NCBI GenBank assembly: GCA_026195755.1
Contig: JAPHRL010000179.1
Location: forward strand, 1-14,745
DNA length: 14,745 bases
Reading direction: 5' to 3'
Source of the DNA: Kangiella sp.
Lineage (GTDB): Bacteria > Pseudomonadota > Gammaproteobacteria > Enterobacterales > Kangiellaceae
Under the pieces are notes generated by a model. That model was given only the letters and a program-made list of their open reading frames with translations. It had not been told where the DNA came from and searched no databases. This document shows, in pieces, positions 13,782 to 14,745 of the stretch; position 1 is the first letter of the stretch; each line of letters begins with the position of its first letter. The position numbers were made by a program, and so were the translations under genes.

Positions 13782-14054
13782 CTAGTTTACCGCGTCTTTA
13801 AGAGCTTTACCAGCTTTAAAACCAGGAACTTTTGCAGCCTTAATCTGAATAGTTTCACCAGTTTTTGGGTTACGACCTGTACGAGCAGCGCGCTCTTTAA
13901 CAGCGAAGGTACCGAAACCGACTAGAGATACTTGCTCGCCTTTTTGTAATGAATCCGTAATTGCGCCTAACATAGAGTCTAGTGCACGACCGGCAGCTGC
14001 TTTAGAGATATCCGCGCCAGCTGCAATGGCGTCTATTAGTTCTGATTTGTTCAC
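13782..14054 (-). CDS. hupB: DNA-binding protein HU-beta
   Basis: HU is a small dimeric nucleoid protein that bends and compacts DNA without strong sequence preference. The 90 aa length is exact for the family. MNKSELIDAIAAGADISKAAAGRALDSM forms the N-terminal helices in two blocks, VSLVGFGTFAVKERAARTGRNP the beta sheet leading into the DNA-binding arm (GRNPKTGETI), and PGFKAGKALKDAVN the C-terminus. Translation starts at GTG (14054-14052), with AGGGGA about 8 nt upstream; no in-frame ATG is available. The gene sits between lon and two tRNAs, as in Pseudomonas, which supports hupB rather than hupA or an IHF subunit. Confidence 0.97.
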   Translation of the reverse strand: MNKSELIDAIAAGADISKAAAGRALDSMLGAITDSLQKGEQVSLVGFGTFAVKERAARTGRNPKTGETIQIKAAKVPGFKAGKALKDAVN

Positions 14055-14106
14055 TCACTTTCCCCTTTTATTTAGAGTAATCTAAAGTATAAAAAATAAG
14101 CAGTAA

Positions 14107-14133
14107 TTATTAGCGTTCTACTGCACAACTCAA
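14107..14133 (-). promoter_or_regulatory. Possible hupB promoter
   Basis: On the minus strand TTGAGT (14133-14128) and TAATAA (14112-14107) are 15 nt apart, with AATAAT at 16 nt spacing. A TATACT also lies nearer the gene but has no -35 match. The region 14055-14192 must hold a hupB promoter because a terminator precedes it, but which boxes are used is uncertain. Confidence 0.3.
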
Positions 14134-14192
14134 GGTCTGCTGTTATATCAACTGACCCTTTTATGTGTCAAGAAAATTTCCGATAAACGACC

Positions 14193-14219
14193 AAAAAGCC
14201 TGCGAATTGCAGGCTTTTT
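14193..14219 (-). terminator. Rho-independent terminator of lon
   Basis: AAAAAGCCTGC, loop of 5, then GCAGGCTTTTT is a perfect 11-bp stem with a T tract in the minus direction. It begins 5 nt after the lon stop codon, so lon and hupB are mostly separate transcription units. Confidence 0.9.
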
Positions 14220-14224
14220 GTGCA

Positions 14225-14745
14225 TTAGTGAGCATGGAGCTTGCCTTGTTCGTCAGCTTTGCCTGTTTCGCTCTCTGGTGTTTCAACCACAGGTTTAGTG
14301 ATCGGTTCGGGTGGTCGCTCCATAGCAATATCAATAACTTCATCAATCCACTTAACACAGACTATCTTCAAATCTTTTTTAATATTTTCTGGAATATCGG
14401 CCAAGTTCCGTTCATTTTCTTTAGGAATTATGACCGTTTTAATGCCGCCTCGGTGAGCCGCAAGAAGTTTTTCCTTTAAGCCGCCAATCGGCAATACCTC
14501 ACCTCGCAAAGTGATTTCACCGGTCATTGCTACATCTTTACGAACAGGAATGTCCGTTAAACTTGAGATCAGCGCTGTGCACATACCGATACCAGCACTT
14601 GGGCCGTCTTTAGGTGTCGCTCCCTCTGGCACATGGATGTGAATGTCTTTCTTTTCATAAAAGTCCGGCACAATCCCTAACGCCAAGCTTCGACTTCTGA
14701 CGACAGTCATCGCAGCCTGAATTGACTCCTTCATGACATCCCCCA
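14225..14745 (-). CDS. lon: ATP-dependent protease Lon, C-terminal proteolytic domain (5' part outside window)
   Basis: Lon is a cytoplasmic AAA+ protease that degrades misfolded and regulatory proteins. Only the last 173 codons are present; the frame continues to the window edge (GDVMKESIQAAMTVV), so the ATG at 14734 is internal. The catalytic Ser lies in KDGPSAGIGMCTAL (Ser codon at 14599-14597) and the catalytic Lys in GGLKEKLLAAHRGG, 43 residues later, the same spacing as Ser679 and Lys722 of E. coli Lon. After the domain there is a polar tail of about 30 residues (PPEPITKPVVETPESETG, ending KLHAH) of unknown role. Its neighbour hupB is the usual one in gammaproteobacteria. Confidence 0.97.
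   Translation of the reverse strand, partial: GDVMKESIQAAMTVVRSRSLALGIVPDFYEKKDIHIHVPEGATPKDGPSAGIGMCTALISSLTDIPVRKDVAMTGEITLRGEVLPIGGLKEKLLAAHRGGIKTVIIPKENERNLADIPENIKKDLKIVCVKWIDEVIDIAMERPPEPITKPVVETPESETGKADEQGKLHAH

Noticed and set aside
14165..14479. A 104-codon plus-strand open frame across the lon terminator and lon 3' end.
   Set aside because: It runs through a terminator hairpin and is antisense to the conserved Lon catalytic domain.

Overview
The window reads as chromosome of a gammaproteobacterium of moderate to low GC. Two conserved neighbourhoods support this: lon - hupB - tRNA-Val - tRNA-Asp - ppiD, a layout also known from Pseudomonas, and a DUF3450 - ttpC - exbB2 - exbD2 - tonB2 - TPR cluster of the kind described in Vibrio and relatives. 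A marine gammaproteobacterium such as Kangiella would fit, but that is a guess from gene content. No insertion sequence, phage gene, CRISPR array or recent island was seen.

Layout. (1) Bases 1-4328, minus strand: a tight six-gene operon encoding a second-type TonB energy-transducing system. In transcription order it holds a secreted coiled-coil DUF3450 protein, TtpC, ExbB2, ExbD2, TonB2 and a TPR protein cut by the window edge. A good sigma70-like promoter lies at 4497-4525, so the mRNA should carry a leader of about 160 nt with several small inverted repeats. (2) 4621-5829, minus strand: an unassigned outer-membrane beta-barrel-like protein. (3) 5830-6128: a divergent intergenic region with an extended -10 promoter for the next operon and a TTGGC-N7-GCCAA dyad over its -35 region. 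(4) 6129-11379, plus strand: a complete five-gene peptide ABC importer of the Dpp/Sap class (binding protein, two permeases, two ATPases), with every junction overlapping or nearly touching, closed by a terminator at 11393-11422. (5) 11452-13377, minus strand: ppiD, convergent with the transporter. (6) 13531-14224, minus strand: hupB followed 13 nt later by tRNA-Val(TAC) and then tRNA-Asp(GTC), ending in a strong terminator. (7) 14225-14745, minus strand: the 3' end of lon with its own terminator.

How the parts work together. The TonB2 cluster should couple the proton gradient to transport through outer-membrane receptors that are encoded elsewhere. The beta-barrel beside it has no plug domain and is not an obvious TonB-dependent receptor. 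The ABC importer should take up short peptides. Its binding protein keeps DppA-like dipeptide-binding residues, while the ATPases and the shortened first permease look Sap-like. PpiD, HU and Lon are proteostasis and nucleoid housekeeping genes.

Nothing here is a clearly undescribed system. The most promising loose ends are the barrel protein, the operator-like dyad at 6065-6081, the mixed Dpp/Sap character of the transporter, the structured leader of the TonB2 operon, the hupB-tRNA dicistron, and a PpiD that keeps parvulin active-site histidines.
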